Positions 1-14,356 of a stretch of 64,000 nucleotides of DNA are shown here, piece by piece (the first letter of the stretch is position 1; each line of letters begins with the position of its first letter). The notes under the pieces are model-generated. The model did no database searches. It was not told the origin of the DNA and worked only from the letters and a program-made list of their open reading frames with translations. The position numbers and the translations under genes were made by a program. The DNA comes from Anseranas semipalmata. Lineage: Eukaryota; Chordata; Aves; Anseriformes; Anseranatidae. Location: NCBI GenBank assembly GCA_013399115.1, contig VXAA01003176.1, positions 867,104 through 931,103 on the forward strand. Direction: 5' to 3'.

Positions 1-489
1 TCTGCAACATATGTCCCCAGACTGAATGTATGTTCTATTATCTCACTAGCTATGACTTCATGCACCATAAACAGTACAGGAGGACACCTGTAGCAGGTTC
101 TCAGGCTGCATGCTGGTCCTTTGTTAATACTGGGAAATTGTTTACCAGCACAAGTCATTGCTGAGACTGAAACTTGGCAAGTTAAAACCTTGGAAAAATT
201 ACTTATTGTTATGGTTGTGGGGTTTTTTTGGCAAAACAATTTAAAAATTTTTTTCAATGAGTAGCTCCACAGTATGACGCACTGCATCACCAGATTTGAA
301 GTATATCTTGCCAGGGAAACAAGCAAATCCACTCCCCAGTTGTTATTATTATTATTATTATTTTTCAATAATCACAAGCATTCAGCTCAGCTGCTGTGTT
401 CACTGGAGCTCTGGCAGTATGATGAGGAGGAAGTGAGAAGGAGAGGGGTCCCCAAGGCCACAACCAGTCCTGGCAGCCCCAGGCAGTTC
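1..489. other. No gene seen; ATT microsatellite inside
   Basis: Unique-looking sequence without a supported gene. It contains a short TTA/ATT trinucleotide run at about 341-364. An 81-codon open frame crosses it and runs into the neighbouring CR1, so I read that frame as chance. Confidence 0.5.
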
Positions 490-697
490 ACAGATTCACA
501 CAGATTCACAGAATTGTAGGGCTTGGAAGGGACCTCCAGAGATCATCAGGTCCAACCCCCCTGCCACAGCAGGCTCCCTAGAGTAGGTTGCACAGGATGG
601 CATCCAGACGGGCCTTGAATATCTCCAGAGAAGGAGACTCCACAACCTCCCTGGGCAGCCTGTTCCAGTGCTCCGTCACCCTCACCGTGAAGAGCAC
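490..697 (-). mobile_element. CR1 LINE, 3' end fragment
   Basis: Read on the minus strand this is a 5'-truncated CR1 3' end. Visible landmarks on the plus strand are the repeated 'cagattcaca' terminal motif, then 'gggcttggaagggacctcc', 'tccaaccccc', and 'cctccctgggcagcctgttc', all standard CR1 words in reverse complement. It stops abruptly after 'ctcaccgtgaagagcac', as expected of a 5'-truncated insertion. CR1 is the main LINE family of birds and other sauropsids. The copy carries no intact coding capacity. Confidence 0.93.
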
Positions 698-763
698 TGC
701 GGCTGTGCACACCCCATGAGAAGCCACAATCAGGCCAGCCAGCTTAGAAAGGCCATCAGTAAT

Positions 764-782
764 TAAAAAAAAAAAAAAAAAA
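764..782 (+). repeat. Poly-A run
   Basis: An uninterrupted A run of about 19 bases shortly after the CR1 fragment. It is not the CR1 tail, because CR1 ends in octamer-like repeats and lies in the opposite orientation. Confidence 0.9.
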
Positions 783-3642
783 ATAAGATTACATTAAATG
801 ATTTAAAATGTGTAGCTTTAAGGAACAGATGAGACTGCAACAGAATGGTCATGCTTCATGGTTAAACGCAAGATCTAGCCCTCAGTGGAAGTAAGGTAAG
901 CTACCTTATGATTACTACATTTTTTCTAACAGGAAAATGCGTGCATGCAAGAACCTACTGCCAGAAGTTCACACAACAGATTTCATTAAATAAATATTCA
1001 CCTACATATCTCAGTGGAGGACTTAGCATCCTCTTGTTCACTTTTACTAGTCAGAATTAAATGAGTTCAATACATGGGCTGTAAGACAAAATTCCTACAA
1101 AAACACTCACTGCTCTAGTGAATTTACTATTCAACCAACTGAATTTCCAGTGCAGTATTTCTTTCCTTCCTCTGCTATCTTGAAAGCCAACTTTTTGTGC
1201 TTTTTATCATTTTAATCTGCAAAGGTGAGATAAGTTGTCACAATATAGAGGGCTCAAAACAAAGTACTAGATAAGATAGTTAACTCAGATTTCTGTAACT
1301 CAAAACAGCCTGAATCTGAGATGTTGCAGATGGTATGGAGGAGGAGAAGTATCGTTTTGGCCACAGAATCACATTTAAGACTTTTTTTTTTTTTTTTTGG
1401 TAACATAATAAAGTGATGGGACAAGGCTCTTAGATCTACCACTCTGTCCCCATTCTTCCCTGCTTCTTTTGCTCCAGGACATGAGAGTGTCAGGGTATTC
1501 CCATGTAAATGAATCTAGCAGAGGATGAATAACGGGTTGTCATTCAGATAAAAGACAGAAGATCCTGGCATGACTGACAGACACTCCACAGACCGCCCAT
1601 CAAAATTGGATTTCTTGTTACAGCACAGCAAGCTCCATCCCCACATCACAAGTGTACAAGGTTAGGGTCCCATGCTTTGAACATGTGCAGAAGTATGAGC
1701 TCAGGCAGCAACCAAAGGAATAAAGAGCCCCCCATGGCTTCCCAAGTAACTAGAAATCCCTGTGTCAACAAGATTCATCAACTACATGCCAGTTTTTCAG
1801 CTAGTAGTTCATGTCAAACACAACCCCACCACTCCTCAATATGCATCTCTGTTCCTCCTGTCATGGTGTTGCCAATGCTTTGAAAAATAAATATATGCCA
1901 GAGCAAAACAACTTTGTACTAGATTCACTCCCCTCAAAACCGCTGCTTATCTATTTTTATTTAATGGTCTCGAGTCAAACAAAAGTGACAGATACCGAAC
2001 ACAGAATTATTAATCATTGGATTGTTAGTCCACAGATCAATTTGAAACCACATAAAGTGGCATCAGCCACTACCACAGTAGCCAATACAAAACAGTCAAA
2101 ACAGTGCATTTCCATCAGATCTATTTATCATACTAATTATCCACAAACTGCATTGCCAAGGAGACAATCCTACCAAAATCACCTGAATTAATGAGGCTGG
2201 TAATTAACTGTATTTAGCTCATTTCAAACTGATCCAGGTTTTGACATTTACTGATTGGAAGCTGTAACCTTTGTATCAATTACTTTGGAGTAACTTGTAA
2301 CCAATATTATGCAATTTTATGAGTAACCACAGATGACAGAAAATCTTTTTCTCACAAGACATTCTTGAGAAATATCTGCATATATACAGATAGCCAAGTT
2401 ATTCAGCATATACATCATTCTGATGACACTTTTTTCAGTGATTTTTTTGCCAAAAAAACAGAATAATGATTGATGCCAGGAGTTGGGATTCTGTGATCCA
2501 ATGATACAGACCATCTTGGGAAACAGAAGCCATCCCATCTCCAATACTAATACATGGCAATACACAGCTGGAAAACCCAGTTGTTAAAAGTTGTTATCCA
2601 GGGCAAAGGAAAGCAAATACCATATCTGTTAAACGCAGTGGTCTTCCTGACAATGTTTTCATAGCCACTGTCATTTATTTTTATGAGAAGAAAAATTCTG
2701 TAACCCAACTCACATTGCAACCGGTGAAACAGCTCTTCATGAACTTTTCCACAGGGTTCTCTTATGCCTGTTGACTGAAAATTTGTAGGCCAGAGTCCTG
2801 AAAGTAGTCGAATTAGATGCCATCAGCATCAGCATTACTCTTACACACCCAGAAGGAAGAAGAGCACTTTATGACCTGAGGATATAGATTTTTTCCTTCC
2901 TCCAACCACTTCAGACCTTCCCCAGATGACAAATCTGTTAGGTTCCCAAAAGATAAACTTTTGGCCTTTGTACTTTATTTCATGTCTCATGAACCACTAT
3001 GGGCTGGACTGTAAATCAGCTCTTGAGTTCAAATTCTTAAATCAAGTGAGATATCCTCAAGCTGTTTTGACATTAGAGCTGTTTACAACGAGCTCAGTGA
3101 TCACTTTGATTTTCAACCACTTGTAACTGCTTTCTATTAGTGTAGAACATCAAAAAATGTTACATACAAAAACAAATTAAACTGTCCTGAGGCAGCTACT
3201 CTATCTGATCTCAAAGAATTGTGGATTTTATATACACACACACACTTTTTAATTCCATGCTGCAGTTTCACAGAATCTCTCTCCCCCTCCCTCCCTGAAT
3301 GTAGCAGCAAATATCTAATGGGTAATGATTAAGTGCAAGTCATCCCTGTGTAAATCTTATTTAATTTTAAAGTAGTAACAAATTTATACCTATTAACTCT
3401 GCTGTTTCTACATTTCAGTTCTTTTGGAACATTTCAGGGATTTGAATTTTGTATTCCCTTGTTATGAGAAGTAGTGAAAGATTTTTTTACTTCAGCTGTA
3501 TGAAAACTTCCAGACATAGAGGATGTTGGGAGTTGCAGCTTTTCTGCCATGGTAGCTCTTAAAGAAATAATAGAAAGTATTTTTGCATAAATGACTTTAC
3601 ATGAATCTGAGTAACTCCATAGTGTTTACTTTTGGTTAGCAA

Positions 3643-3697
3643 CTTAAGCTAAAGCTTAGGTTAAAACAGCTAAGCTAAAACTTAGCTAACTTAAGTG
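3643..3697. repeat. Imperfect AGCTAA/TTAGCT repeat with dyad symmetry
   Basis: The stretch starts and ends with CTTAAG-type words and contains several copies of AGCTAA and its reverse complement TTAGCT. It therefore reads both as a degenerate direct repeat and as an inverted repeat. No function can be assigned. Confidence 0.6.
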
Positions 3698-5212
3698 ACT
3701 GCAGCGTTAAACTACAGCACTAGCACCTGTGGCTGCTGCAAAACCATGAATGTGTATTTGGTTACAAATGTTACACCTTCTAGGATAAAGTAAAAGATTT
3801 TCTCCCCGTTACCAAAATCATAGGAGCTTTTTGATCTATTGATGACCTAGGATCCCTTGATTTTTTCTATGCTGTTTTTGACTAATGTTTGTTCCTGGAT
3901 GAAATTCCCATAATAAACATCTCCTCCAGAGTTGAAAATGCTTCAACTTCCATCTGCCAAAGTTGAACATGTTTCCAGATAGCTGTAGCCCAAAGAATAA
4001 TGCAGATCTAAGCACTAGAATTTGGTAGTAGGTAACACTACTGCTAAGCTCCCTTCCCTTACTTCTGCCCAAGCTATGTAGGTGGCAACTGAGCACCAGA
4101 CCCAGTCTAGGATTTTCTGAGTTCTATCCAGGATCAAAGCTGCACAGAATCGCTTTAGCCATCACAGGCATCGGAACAAAAAGGTCGTCTAATGAGATGG
4201 TTGCAAATAGGCTCATTGCAGCCAAAATAATTTTTCATAGTGATGAAGTTCACAGTACTAAGAGACATTTGCACACAAGGAAAGGCCCTCTGGATTGTTC
4301 CCACTGGCTCACCAACTTCTGAAGTTGTTATATATACTGGAGAGCATGTACTTAATATGAACTACTTGTAAGTACTTTGCCAGAGGGGACTGCAAGATGA
4401 AATTGTACATAATATGAAAAATCTTTTATCCCAGGAGTGCTGAACGATCTGGAAATTAATTTGATAACATCAGATTCTGAAAACAGTCTTTTTTCTTGGC
4501 ATCCTCACAGAGAAATGTTTATCTCCTCTTTGAGTTGGAAATTTTTTCCCATCCTAAATTGAAAACAACTAACAATTTCTAGTAAGTCCATTCTACTGTG
4601 AAATCTCTGGTGATTCCATTTAAACCAGGATGAAAATTGATAATGAAAACTCACTAGTATTGTTGAGGTCAACAACAGGTTTATCAGAATGAAACCCATT
4701 GGTGTCTTACACTGTTAGTAAGGGTGTTTGCTTTCTGCCAGGCTCCTGCCCTGTGTGGAAAAAATGGACATGTTGTATCTCTACCCAGTAGAGAGCTCCA
4801 AACTCTCTGGCAAGCTCAGTTACTGCCTTCTCTGACACATCTGCCAGTTCTGACATAGTAGGCATCCGCACTGGGCCAGGACAGTAAATCAAAATAATTC
4901 ACTTGCAGGTTTCTGGAACATCCTTTAGGACAGCTGCGATCCAGTAAACGCTGAGATACAGGAATCATTGGTATCAAAGCACAAGCAAGCCTTTTATTAC
5001 TGCCAAAAGTGATGATGGTAGGTTGATAGTTTTTGGCAGGCAGAGCTTATCAGCTAACTAAAATGAAAGTAGGAGCATTTGGCAAGTAAAAAAAACCTAA
5101 GCAATAGATGAAAATTGTTCATCTATGCTACATGGGATTGTACAGCAAAGATGCCAACAGTCTAACTCTGGTTGTTCTAAACAATGCTAACCTATAAGGG
5201 TGTTGAAATATC

Positions 5213-5251
5213 AAAAGCATTAAAAATGCTTTAATGCTAAAATGCTTTTTT
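5213..5251. repeat. Short inverted repeat, AAAGCATT / AATGCTTT
   Basis: The words AAAGCATT, AATGCTTT, AATGCTAA and AATGCTTTT follow one another within 39 bases and could fold back on themselves. It lies in AT-rich noncoding sequence and may be simple local duplication. Confidence 0.55.
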
Positions 5252-8200
5252 TATGGTACCTCTGAAATGAAACAAAGAAAATGCTTCAAAAGTACTATCC
5301 ATGCAATGCATCTTCTACATATTTCCCTAACTGTAAATCTACACACCAAGGGAATGCATCTCCTTATCTGTAAGTTATATAAACCTTGAGAGTCCAAGAG
5401 AAAAAAGATACATGATTTGGTGCCTTGAGACCATTAACATCCCAATAAATAAAGATAACTAAGTTTCTTCTGAAAGACATTCAGACAGACTATGATGTTG
5501 TTTTTCAGCACACTGAAGGGCCAAGTTCTTCACTGAGGTTTTACTGTGAATTTCCAGAAGATTTTGGAATTGTACACCTCTGGCGTTAACCACTCAATTT
5601 TGTTTTCTGGTTTTGTTACTAAATGATAGTTCATTGCTCTGGGTTCCTTCTGTGATTTTCCTACCCAAGACAGGTTGAGAAAGACCTGAGTAACAGAAGA
5701 AAACAAACTCATTCATTCACCACAACCACACCCAGGTGCGCTCAGATAATTGAATCAGCACCAGACTAGATCATCCTCTAAAAATGAACCAGTAAAAACT
5801 GAAAATGAGGATTGAAATATGTTACATCTGCATAGGAAAAAAATTAAGTAACTTCTTGTTGTGCATATGCCCTGGATGCTATAAACCAGATGTCAGTGCC
5901 AAATAGCAAATACAATCAAAATCCAAACAGTTGCAATAAGTTCTAAAAGACTTTGTTAACAAACCACCTACAATAACGACTGTGGACTGTCTCAAATTTC
6001 TGTAAAAACTTGTTCCAGTTCTTCTTGTGAATTCAGAGCATGTGGATATCTATTTATTGTACAGACATTCGGATCACATCTCCCACATAGGAAATATACA
6101 GGAGACAAATCTGTACAAAAAAAAAAAAAAAAAAAGCTTCTTATCTAGGAGAACAGAGGAAATGCTGTCCTCTGAATTCCCAAGTCACACTGATCACCAG
6201 AGCCTTTAGGGCAAAAGCCCTCTGCTTGACTGATAGCTCCAGACACCCTAACTCCTGCCAAGCAGAAATGTTTCCAAGCTTGTTAGACCGTTCTCCCTCC
6301 TTTGTTTCTATCTCATTCCTTTTTAGGATTGTACTGAGTTGTCTTGATCAGTTCGATAAGACCCAGGAAAAAAGCTTGCACATACAAAAACACAAAATGT
6401 TGATAGATTTAATATTCTTTGTCTATGAACCCTTAGGACCTGAAACAAGAAAGGATACCATGCTGAACATCCTATTTTTATCAAGTATTCATATCACAGT
6501 TAAGACCTATGAAGTAAAGCCTGCATAATTTATATTATTTTTAAACTAAGGAGAATTACTTCAAAACATTCACGTTGTAGAATCTTTCTTTTGGCATGGT
6601 CTTAGTGCAAGCTAAGATAGATCTGCAAGCCACGCTTGCACAAACTGCAGCAGAAACTTATACTGCATATTTTGGAATAAAAGCAGTCACGTAAGTGCTT
6701 ATAGTTACAATCCTTCAGATTCTATGCCTGCACCAGTACTTTTTGATCTTGTTAAGATGTCAGTCTATTTCCCTTGCAAGTTTGTATGTGCAAACTCCAT
6801 TGCTCTGTAGGTTCATATTTGCTTCCTCAACAAGAGGCTGAGTGAAACTTTGAGAACCACAAGATCCTACACACTTCCTTCAGGATTTTGAGATTGAAAT
6901 CAAACTTCACTGAAGAAAACATCTACTTCCCCAACATGAACATCAGTTCTTCAGTGCTCCAAATAAAGAATTTCTCTTTGATACTTCAGAAGTAGTAAAA
7001 GTTGCCTTAACTCACCAATGTCAGACCATACTCAGGCACTTTCAAACAACTTAGAGAAGTTGCAGACAACTTCTACAGAAAAAGGAGGTACAGTAACCAG
7101 CATACCTAGATTGCAATACTTACACTAACATCTATTCAGAATATATCCATGCAAGATGCAGAAAGGAATTTCAGATCTCCTGGACTCCACTGCCTGGCAT
7201 GAATTATTACAGTTTCTTCAGAAGTCATAAGAGGCAAAGATTAATGGAACTGCTTAACGCATGATCTTTTGCACAGAGCTTCACTGGAAGCTGGGAGCTT
7301 GCACAGTATTACAAGATGCCATTCAATTGCAAGGAATTATTTTCTTCCTGCATAACAGAATGAAGATGTTGCCAAAAAATGTAGCTAGCAACAAGTTATA
7401 ATTATTAAAATAGACTTTAAAGTGAAAGAAGTACAAATGTATCTCTTGTTTTCCTAAGAGTGTGCTCCTTTTGTAAAGAAGCATTCAGAATCCTTTACAC
7501 AAGTTTCAGATTTGTTTTCCAAGGGTTTTTAAGCCCTCCTGTTACCATATTGTTGAAAGGAAAGATTTCTAGAGTCTTGTCTTAAAATGACAAAGTGTCT
7601 TGACTAGATCTTAAAATTATGAAGTAAAACTAGCTCTGACATTCTGCTTATTTCAAATGAGGATCTAGGAAACAAAAATGCCTGTTTTGTCAACATTACG
7701 AAATCTTTGGAGAGGAAAGTTCATTGATACTTCCTGTGGAGAGTCTCTTTCCATGTTTTGATATGTGCACCTATTATACATCACCAAATTCACAGCAAAG
7801 TCTTACTGATAATTAATAGAAAATTTTATAGAAATGAAAGGTGTTTTTCACACCTTAGTTAGTAGACTAATTAATAACATTATCATACGTAATTTCAATA
7901 TAAAATTTATCAGTTCAGAAAATAGTGGTAACTCAATCTTATAAAATTAACTTCAGTATAATTATGTCTTTGTTTACAATCCCTCTGTGAAATAATTCTC
8001 TTTACTAATAATCAGAAAATAGCTGATGTGATATATCATGAAAACAGTGAGTGACTGATCCAGAGGAAAGTAATGTTTGAAGTTAGACTTTTTAAGAACT
8101 CTGCTTCTGAACATCCCATTAACACTGGGTCAGGAAGTTTATTTTTCAGCAGTAACTTTTATATGTTTCCCTCAATTAATTTTAAGTATGCACTTTAGAT

Positions 8201-8449
8201 GACCCAAACCTCATCTTTGTACCTGGAAAACACCCCAGTGAATCAGTTTTGAGAACACAGTTCTCACTCAGCTAACAATAACTACTGGCAAAACTGCCCT
8301 GGCAAATGCAGAAAGTCAGAAAAATGCAATTAATTTTATCACCAACTACTGATTAATTGTGTTAATTGATTAATTGTACTACCATCATAATTAGAATTCT
8401 GGATTAATTAACAACAACACTGCCACCACACAGAGTAAACTAAATAGTT

Positions 8450-8520
8450 AATATAGATAAATAAATATTAAAATACAAATAAAAAATATAAATATAAATA
8501 TTAAAACAAAATATAAATTA
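8450..8520. repeat. A/T low-complexity stretch (ATAAAT-rich)
   Basis: Almost only A and T with scattered C/G, built of ATAAAT, TATAAA and AAAATA words. No tandem unit is strictly conserved. Confidence 0.7.
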
Positions 8521-10025
8521 ACCTAAATAGTGAAAATACTAGCCTTAAACAACATATTCACATAATCGCAAATGTGATTATGATTTGAATCTTCTGCTGT
8601 TGTATTGTTTGGACAAAAAATAACACATTTTCTTTTCGAAACAATACAGACCTATATTTTGTTTTCTGGATGAATTTGATTGTCTGGAACAATTCTGGTA
8701 ACCCAGAGCTAGAAACATGAGGTAGGGTATACTGCTGTTTCTCTTTGCATGAAGTTTTCAGAGATCAGATTTGTGTTCTCCCTTCACATGTTCAAGACCA
8801 AGATAGTTATCAGACTGGGTGGCAGGAGGAAATTTTTCTCCCTGGACACGCTGGTAGGAATTGTACCTGTATCGGGGCAAAAGGAGGGTTTGCTCCTTGC
8901 TGTAGTGTGGGACACAGCCCATTTCCTACAATGAACTTACCTCATCCACTAGCCAGGAGAGGCTTTTGATTCAAAGTTAATAGTAATCAGAATATACAAA
9001 CTGACTTTACATACACTGAGTGTACTGGCAGCGGGGAGTTTTGCATGACATTTGCTAAAGCTAAAGCAATCGGTTGGACCTTTGTATTCACAAGAAAGAT
9101 CAAGATGTAGCATAGACAACTATGTTTAATAAATGAAAGTGAGTTGTTACTGAATCCCTAGCCCACATCTGTTACAATTATCAGCACACACCCTGCAATC
9201 TGGTCTTGTACACGTTGTCCCAGGCCTATGTTTTGATCGCAGCATACAATCCAATGGACATGTTACACTTCATAACTGCAGAATCCTTTGGATATGAATA
9301 AAAGGGTGATGTAGATGATTATCACTGTATTCTTAAGCATTATTTTTCCCAATTAAAAAAGAAAAAAGAAAAACAAAGAGGTTTTAAATATACATAATTG
9401 AAAGATTTCTTTACAACTTAAAACCCAAATCTTTCCGTGTACTTGTACCCCACAAATACTATAGAATTTGTCCTTACAATATCCACAAAGCAAGCCAGTA
9501 CTAAACATCTTCATTATACAGATAAAAAGCTTAAGCACAAAGACCAGACAACACGAACACTTCCATTTATCTCAGTGCTACCATGCTATCATAACACCTA
9601 CTAATCATAAATGCTACTCGCATTACACGTCAGATGTTGAATATCCCTTTTACACATTCTGAGCATGCACAGTGCAGAGAAGTGCTGACTCTCTTGAAAG
9701 AATCCATTCGGAAACAAAATGTTTTGTAAGCCCTAAGAATCCCAGATGTGTTGTGACAAGCAGGTAATATCACTGCACAAAGACAGGTCACTTTGCTATT
9801 CCAAACAGAACTCTGAACTAAACATCATCTGTTAACCATGCTTCAAAACACATTTAAACCACAATAGAGGCAAACAGAAACAAACAGTCATTTTATACTG
9901 AAACAGACAGGACTGTATACTCAGTGGTCAAAATTAGGAGAAAGCTTGGCCTTAGCCATTAGGATTTTACACAGGAAATCATTCTCTTTATCCATAAGGC
10001 AGCTTCTTTTTCCTGCATTAATGAT

Positions 10026-10109
10026 CTAGAAAATACGTATTCTTATTATGTGATACTAGAAAATACGTATTCTTATTATGTGATACTAGAGAATACATTT
10101 TTATTTATA
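10026..10109. repeat. 30-bp tandem duplication
   Basis: Two copies of a 30-base unit beginning 'ctagaaaatacgtattctta' are identical (10026-10055 and 10056-10085). They are followed by a third, partial and diverged copy beginning 'ctagagaatac'. The perfect identity of the first two copies points to a recent duplication, or an assembly slip. Confidence 0.9.
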
Positions 10110-13100
10110 GTAGGTTACATCTGGTGATCGATTTCAGTCATCATTAATCTCAAGCAAAAAATAGCTAACTATGGTCTGTATTCCACGCAGCATCTTGGAG
10201 CAGTGGAACACAGGCAGGCTCTATCAAGTGTAGTTGCGCTCTCCTGTCAAACTCTTGGACCTTCGGACGCATACTGATTTAGCGGGTAGAGACACACTAG
10301 GGGGTCTCCGTGCTTCCACTAGAACTGAAAAGAGAAACAGGGTATAGGAATATTCAAGCTTACATGCAAAAGCGGGATATACTGCTCCTTGACCCAAGGA
10401 TGGGTACAGTGCAGACTAATACATGGAGATTTACAAACCGCAATCTCCCACAGCCTGAGGGTCTCAGGAACTGGGCAGCACAGACAAACTACACAGCCTT
10501 TCACTACAGCGAAATGACACCAGGACCTGACAATTTCAGGATGTCCGCATTATGCATATTCATTTTTACTGCATGAAGTAATGTGTGTTTTTTAAAATAT
10601 TTGTTCTACTTAATAGCACATCTTACAGAAGGTAGTAGAGATCACCTTAGATTTCCATAGATATTGTTATTGAAGGAAATGTCATTTTCACCCTCTGTAG
10701 CCTAAGCATTATGTTAGTTAAACTTACCCTACTTCTACATTTCTATATTTTAGTAATAAACTCTGAATCAGAAATTTTCCCTCCCTTACTCCTGACCCTC
10801 CATGTCTACCTCCAGTTTCCTGGAACACCTAGTCTATTCACAACAGAATTGAAAATGCTGAAAGATTATACTGTAAAATATCCAGGCCTGACAACGGTCA
10901 GGAATATGCTCAGCCACACAGCTAGTTAAGATCCAATCACAATTCTTAATTTTTTCATAATTTACCTATTTTCACACTACCAGCAATGTTCAAGAGCTCT
11001 GAGTTGGTTGATAAAAGAGACACGCTCAGCGTCTCTCTCCCTCTCGTGTTTCATAAGGAAGTAGAAGGTTGTGGATGAAGAGTGTGCAAGTGAGGTGATA
11101 TGAAATGTGCTCATTGCACTGTTTGCAATTCAGAAGATATTAGGCCATTTTTCACTTCTCCTTTGATAACTTCACTGCATGGAAGGACTTAAAGAGCCAG
11201 TAGACATGGCTTACTGTGCAATTTTAGCAGCTTGTATTGTAAATGCTCTATTTACACAATTATGAAGACAGGGAGAATCACTGAAAGAACTAATTGCCAG
11301 TAAATGTTTTTTCCTCCAAGAGGAGAGAAAAGGGAAAAATGGAAATCACAGCTGTGTCATAATAGAAATAGTGTTTTGGATTAGGTGGCTGAATGTAAAT
11401 TACTATTGACATCTATTTAGTTAAAAATGCTTTTATTATCAGTGTTTATGTCCTGGACCTGTCACTTATTTGCCTGCCCAGAGAAAGTCTTTATCACTAG
11501 CTAACAGACTAACCTTGCAAATTTACCTGCTATGTCATTGAGAGAGGACTGCAGATAACAGCTCTGCACCATGTCTTCACTTGAGCCAGGAGGAAGCTTG
11601 AATAATAGAAGATATTTAAGAATTCAGGTACTTATCCTCTCCCTGCAGAGTGACCAGAGAAAGCCCAGCAGCAAAGATAGTGATGCTGATGGGAAATAGC
11701 ATCTCAGCTTTGAAGTGGTGTGGTCTGCACTGCTACAGTGACAGCTGTCACAGCAGATTTGCTTCTTTTGTGCAAAGAATTTCTCTCTCCCTCTTGCCCC
11801 TCTATAGGAGGCATTCAAAAAGCAGGTGATTCTATCAGGGGATTTTCCTCCCACTGCTAAAAACTATGTACTGTATCAGCAAAAAAGCATAGTTTGCATT
11901 TGCTAATGACTAACCCTGAATTCCTCCTAGTAAGTCAAAAATTATATAAAAGAAAAAGAAAATACAGTGCATGCAGCCTGGAAATGCAGTGGGATATGAA
12001 AAAGACTGAGAACAACAAAATAAAATAAGAAAACTTAAAAAATGCTTCAGATATTGATTTCCAATATTGGTTAGAGTTCTTCAGTTGAACTAGGAAAAAA
12101 AAGCCTCTTTTCCAGGAAAGCAGATAGTAGGCTCTTAAAATTTGCTTTGAGCTGACACTGGCATTAGAAACTGAGCAATGTACATGAGCACACGTGCACG
12201 CGCACTTACACAAAGAAATAAGGAACTCATCTGAACATATCCTCATGAGCAGTTCAGTTGCAGACAATTCTGCAGCTTTCTGATATGCTTCTGATGGCAC
12301 AACAATGTTTTATATTTTGGTATCTATCAGCATAAAAGGAAATTAAACAGCTTTATGTTACTATAATTGGAACTTCCCACATGCTTGGGAGAATAGTAAG
12401 CAAAAAAAAATATCCCAGAGCTGCATGTAAAGGAGAGAAAAGTATCAAGATACGTAGTGTACTCGATGCTATGTTATAGGTAGAGTAAGCTTTCACAAGA
12501 CTGCATCTAGTAAGACTGATGCCTTCTTTCTCTTTGCCATCCCTACTCCTTCAACATCAGCATATTTAGACTTCTGTGTTAGGGAAAAACTGCAAGAAGT
12601 AAAGAAAGTCACAGGTATTTGTTATAATAAATTCCTCAATAGGCTTAGGGTTTGACAGGCACATGCCTAAGGGAAAGGGACAAGTTTAAAATTGGACTTT
12701 AAAAGGTTTTACTAGCTTCTATCTGCAAGTATTTGTCTTTCTTCTGAGTTTCCATACATTGTTATCTGACAAAGGGCAAGACAGTTGTTCCAATTCTGCA
12801 GCTGCCTTCTGCACTTCATGCTTTTTGCTAATGCACTTTCAGAAGGAACGTAGCGTTACATGTGATTCATACAGAAAACTCTTTGGTGTTAGTAGTTCTG
12901 GATGTATATCAAAGTCATGATATACTCTTTACAGCTACTCCAATAAATGAAGAAAAGTTGTTACTACCATATAACTGTCGGTCCTCCCTTAAATTGATTT
13001 CAGCTTTATTCATGTTTTGATATAACTTCTTAAAATTCCAGGCCAATAGTGATCTGACATCTGTTAAAATCAATTCATAACTACAAAATCAGAAACAACC

Positions 13101-14333
13101 ATGCAATGTCATTTCAGATCTTTCCTAAGACAGGCACACTACAGAAAAATGTAGTATTAATAAAAACATATTTTAAAAAAACTGTTTCATGGAAGAACAG
13201 TTCTTAACACCCACTTTAACCCTCTCCCATGCACGTCCTCTCCATTAAGTTGTTTTTGAAGCACAGCTTGAAGGTCAAGAGCTTATAAGGAGCATACCTA
13301 AACCACAAGTTTGGGCCTCAAGCAGCTAGTCCACAGCAGATTAGAACTCCGTAGAAGCTAATTTACTCTGCAGTGCTTATGCTCTGAAAGATACAGTAAA
13401 TTAATTCATACAAACCACTGTGCTGTTGTGATTGAGAATACCTGCAGTAGCCAAGCTATCTTTCTACAGATAAATTACATATTATCTGCACTACCCTGCA
13501 GGTTGCCAGATCTTGAAGCTATTTGAGAACATGAGCCACCCGGATTCATGAACATATCCTTGCTTCAGAAGGAAGTGCTCCAATAAAATCAGTGAAAGCT
13601 CAGTGCCTAAATCAACGCATTCTCAAAAGATCTCAAGTTAAGAACCCCTAAACATTTATTTTCCTGAGTTGTGACCACAGAATATCCAGCCAGCTGCTGT
13701 TCCTCTTAGCTGCCCAGTAATCACACCACTGACAGTATGACTGTGCACGGGGTTCCAGACCAAGCAAGATTTTTGAGGATCAAAGATATTACTTCTAGCT
13801 TTACTAGAAACTTTGTAACGAGGGTGTTGAGGAGTCCTGAGCACGGAGACTTGTGAGAAGCCCCACTAAATTAGTGATGGATGATTAAATCTGATGGATT
13901 TAAGGCAACATGCATATGAAGCATAATAATTATTCCCTTCCTTTGGTGGAAACAAGTAGAAACTTAAAGAATTATAACTGAAAGGCAAAATAGCAGTGCA
14001 GAGCGAAGCCAGTAAAGACCTGGAAAAATACATACCTCCTCCCTTTGGTTTTACATTCCCTTTAAATTTTTTTTCATGCGACTTCTCTTTTCCTCTTGGA
14101 GTTTGATATTCAAACCTTGCAAGTAAATAAGGAAAGCAGCAGTTTTAAAGACTGACACAATTTGTTTGATAAAGAGCAAGTTGTTGAAATTATGCATAGA
14201 AGCCCTAAGGCAGAAAGGAAAGAGCTTTCAATCACAGTGGTAAATAAAGTCCTTGACACAGTCTTTGTAAAGGGGCCAGCTAGCAAATTCAAGATCTAAA
14301 TTCTTCATTGTGATAGAAAAATCAAGGAAGACA

Positions 14334-14356
14334 TACTTTTTTTTTTTTTTTTTTTA
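14334..14356. repeat. Poly-T run
   Basis: A run of about 18-20 T. It lies about 200 bases beyond the end of the minus-strand membrane-protein candidate, where on the minus strand it reads as poly-A. Confidence 0.85.

Larger units (their letters stand above)
783..14200. other. Long stretch with no supported gene
   Basis: About 13 kb of AT-rich sequence in which I see no gene that stands out from chance. Small features inside: poly-T at 1381-1398, a short CA run at 3232-3245, an imperfect AGCTAA repeat cluster at 3643-3697, a hairpin-like AAAGCATT motif at 5213-5251, poly-A at 6117-6135, an A/T low-complexity stretch at 8450-8520 and a 30-bp tandem duplication at 10026-10109. Open frames here are 60-126 codons, within what this base composition gives by chance. 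It is probably intergenic or intronic DNA. Confidence 0.55.

Noticed and set aside
764..782. Poly-A run as a processed-pseudogene or SINE tail
   Set aside because: No gene-like or SINE-like body lies upstream on the same strand, and the neighbouring CR1 is on the other strand.
12187..12205. Alternating purine-pyrimidine 'cacacgtgcacgcgcac' tract as a Z-DNA or regulatory site
   Set aside because: Too short and isolated to support a claim.
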